From the NCBI RefSeq assembly GCF_009208565.1, contig NZ_WFLK01000003.1, positions 434,001-498,000 of the forward strand: a stretch of 64,000 nucleotides of DNA. Reading direction: 5' to 3'. Position 1 is the first letter of the stretch; every line of letters starts with the position of its first letter. Position numbers and translations under genes: made by a program. The DNA comes from Janthinobacterium aquaticum. GTDB taxonomy: Bacteria > Pseudomonadota > Gammaproteobacteria > Burkholderiales > Burkholderiaceae_D. The notes beneath the pieces were generated by a model, which was not told the origin of the DNA, ran no database searches, and was given only the letters and a program-made list of their open reading frames with translations. This document shows positions 62,137-64,000 of this stretch, piece after piece.

Positions 62137-64000
62137 TCAGGCGACCTTTTCCACTTCGACCAGGGTGTCATAGAAAGTGGGCGCACGGCCCATATCGGTC
62201 AGCCGCTGGCTGGTCACTTCGTTGGCATTCTTGCCGTCGCTGGCCAGCTTTTTCCACCAGACCGACAGGCCCACCACCAGGCCACGGCGCGCCTTGTCGG
62301 TCACGCGCGCCCTGGCCACGAAACTGCCACGGTCATTGAAAATGCGCACCATGTCGCCGGCTGCAATGCCGCGCGTGGCGCAGTCATCGGGGTGGATATC
62401 GAGGTGCGGTTCGCCTTCGGCAGCACGCAGGCTTTTCACGTTCACAAACGTGGAATTGAGGAAGTTGCGCGCCGGCGGAGAAATCATGGCCAGCGGATAG
62501 CGCGCCGCCAGTTCAGGATTGCTCGCGGGAGACTCATACGGCGCAATATAGGACGGCAGCGGATCGAGCCCGGCTTGCGCCATCGATGCCGAATAGAATT
62601 CGCACTTGCCCGACGGCGTGGCAAAGCCGCCGTTGGCAAACGGCGCCTCGGGCATGGCGAGTTTCTGCCAGCCTTTGCGTTTCAGCGATTCCCAGTCGAA
62701 ATGCACGGCGCGCGCATCGGTGGCATCGAACGCCTGCGCCGCCAGCGCTTCATCGCTTTCCTGGAAGCACGGGTCGTCAAAGCCCATGCGCTGCGCCAGC
62801 AGGCGGAAAATTTCCGTATTGGCCTTAGCCTCACCCAGCGGCGCGATCGCTGCATTATTGGCCATCATGTACAGGTGGCCGTAGGTGGAGTGCGCGTCGA
62901 CATGCTCAAGCTGGGTGGTGGCTGGCAGCACGATATCGGCGTAATCGGCCGTATCGGTCTGGAATTGCTCGAGCACCACGGTAAACAGGTCTTCACGCGC
63001 AAAGCCCTGCTCAACCCTGGCCGACTCGGGCGCCACCGCCAGCGGGTTGGAATTGTAGACAATCACCGCCTCGACCTGCGGGCCGAATTCGGCCGACGCC
63101 GTTTTCAGCAGATCGTCGCCGATGGTGCTCATATTGATGGTACGTGGCGTGCCCTGCAGCAAATCGGGACGCTGCAGCGCCTTGCGGTTAACCGGGAAGG
63201 AGCCCGAGCTCGACAGCTGCATGCCGCCGGCCGCATGGCGCCAGGCGCCCGTCAATGCGGGCAGGCAGGCAATATTGCGCACCGCCATGCCGCCGCCGCG
63301 CACGCGCTGCACGCCATAGTTGGCACGGATCGCCGCGCCTTCGCCATTGCGGCAGGTCTGGCCGTACAGCCGCGCCAGCTCGACGATCTGCACTGCAGCA
63401 ATACCGCAGGTGTCGGCCGTGCGCTCGGGCGTCCATTCGGCCACGCGTTCTTTCAAGGCATCAAAACCCAGCGTATGGTTGGCGATATAGTCATGGTCGA
63501 GCCAGTCTTCGGCTATCAGCACATGCATCAGGCCCAACGCCAGGGCCGCATCAGTACCTGGCAACAAGGCGATATGCTGGTGGCATTTTTCCGCCGTCAG
63601 CGAGCGGTACGGGTCGATGGCCACCAGGGTTGCACCATGGCGCTTGGCCTCCTGCGCACGCATCCAGAAATGCAGGTTGGACGCAATCGGGTTGCCGCCC
63701 CAGATAATGATCAGCTTGGCATTCTGGAACTGCTCCATATCGGTGCCGATGGTGGCGCCCACCGTATAGCGGTAGCCGGTGGCGCCGGCCGAGGCGCAGA
63801 TGGTGCGGTCCAGCAACGAGGCGCCCAGCTGGTGGAAAAAACGCGACGACATCGATTCGCCCTGTACCAGCCCCATGGTGCCGCAGTAGCTGTACGGCAA
63901 AATGGCCTGCGGGTTGCGCGCGGCAATTGGTTTCAGGCGCGCAGCAATCGTATCGAGCGCCTCGTCCCAACTGATGCGCTCGAACTTGCCTTCGCCCTTC
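62137..64000 (-). CDS. Molybdopterin oxidoreductase (partial, N-terminus beyond the window)
   Basis: At least 620 residues of a molybdopterin-guanine-dinucleotide enzyme of the formate dehydrogenase/DMSO reductase superfamily. The frame stays open to the window end, so the N-terminal part (where an iron-sulfur motif may lie) is missing. Visible: GTMGLVQGESMSSRFFHQLG, a Cys in TICASAGATG at the place of the usual Mo ligand, KLIIIWGGNPIASNLHFWM, YADIVLPATTQLEHVD and the C-terminal MoCo-binding domain (FLNSTFVNVKSLRA, HPDDCATRGIAAGDMVRI). Substrate not determinable. Confidence 0.92.
   Translation of the reverse strand, partial: KGEGKFERISWDEALDTIAARLKPIAARNPQAILPYSYCGTMGLVQGESMSSRFFHQLGASLLDRTICASAGATGYRYTVGATIGTDMEQFQNAKLIIIWGGNPIASNLHFWMRAQEAKRHGATLVAIDPYRSLTAEKCHQHIALLPGTDAALALGLMHVLIAEDWLDHDYIANHTLGFDALKERVAEWTPERTADTCGIAAVQIVELARLYGQTCRNGEGAAIRANYGVQRVRGGGMAVRNIACLPALTGAWRHAAGGMQLSSSGSFPVNRKALQRPDLLQGTPRTINMSTIGDDLLKTASAEFGPQVEAVIVYNSNPLAVAPESARVEQGFAREDLFTVVLEQFQTDTADYADIVLPATTQLEHVDAHSTYGHLYMMANNAAIAPLGEAKANTEIFRLLAQRMGFDDPCFQESDEALAAQAFDATDARAVHFDWESLKRKGWQKLAMPEAPFANGGFATPSGKCEFYSASMAQAGLDPLPSYIAPYESPASNPELAARYPLAMISPPARNFLNSTFVNVKSLRAAEGEPHLDIHPDDCATRGIAAGDMVRIFNDRGSFVARARVTDKARRGLVVGLSVWWKKLASDGKNANEVTSQRLTDMGRAPTFYDTLVEVEKVA

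Overview
The window is a gene-dense, high-GC stretch of a bacterial chromosome. Protein sequences and gene order (queA-tgt-yajC-secDF, gltIJKL, pyrC, tandem fadD, an aru/ast arginine succinyltransferase operon) suggest a betaproteobacterium of the Oxalobacteraceae (Janthinobacterium/Duganella/Massilia type). That placement is inference from familiarity with the families, not a database result. I see no rRNA, tRNA, CRISPR array, insertion sequence or prophage. The only repeated DNA is a set of REP-like palindromes between genes.

Layout. 1-17.7 kb: small stress membrane protein, S46 dipeptidyl peptidase, unknown secreted protein, M14 carboxypeptidase, FUSC-type membrane protein, PAP2-phosphatase lipoprotein, S9 peptidase, amino acid permease, RidA protein, ABC-F ATPase, old yellow enzyme and a glycine-zipper protein. 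17.7-31.5 kb: DUF1993 protein, then a long minus-strand arginine catabolic operon aruC-aruF-aruG-astD-astB-(NAD-glutamate dehydrogenase)-astE, headed by its AraC-type regulator. 31.6-35.2 kb: MarR regulator, small acidic protein, HDOD protein, a possible small ORF, GST and WYL regulator. 35.2-43.4 kb: secF, secD, yajC, tgt, queA (minus) and recG (plus). 43.4-47.7 kb: minus-strand run pyrC, DUF3025, Gfo/Idh oxidoreductase, MFS transporter and a 42-residue membrane protein that overlaps the MFS stop. 47.8-51.1 kb: glutamate/aspartate ABC importer gltIJKL. 51.2-57.4 kb: Atm1-like ABC exporter, acyl-CoA thioesterase, a phoD gene broken by one in-frame stop, LytTR regulator and a membrane acyltransferase. 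57.4-64 kb: two tandem long-chain acyl-CoA ligases, a predicted aminopeptidase lipoprotein and a partial molybdopterin oxidoreductase that runs off the end.

How the genes fit together. Much of the window concerns peptides and amino acids: three secreted or broad exo-/oligopeptidases, a permease, a glutamate/aspartate importer, and a complete arginine-to-glutamate pathway whose operon also carries the enzyme turning glutamate into 2-oxoglutarate. Tandem sites resembling the Pseudomonas ArgR consensus lie at the operon's putative -35 region.

Main points of interest: the nonsense-interrupted phoD; REP elements that form the stop codons of two genes; the 42-residue ORF; glutamate dehydrogenase embedded in the aru operon with candidate ArgR boxes; two probable leaderless promoters; and terminator-like hairpins in leaders and between cistrons. 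I did not find a convincing wholly new multi-gene system.
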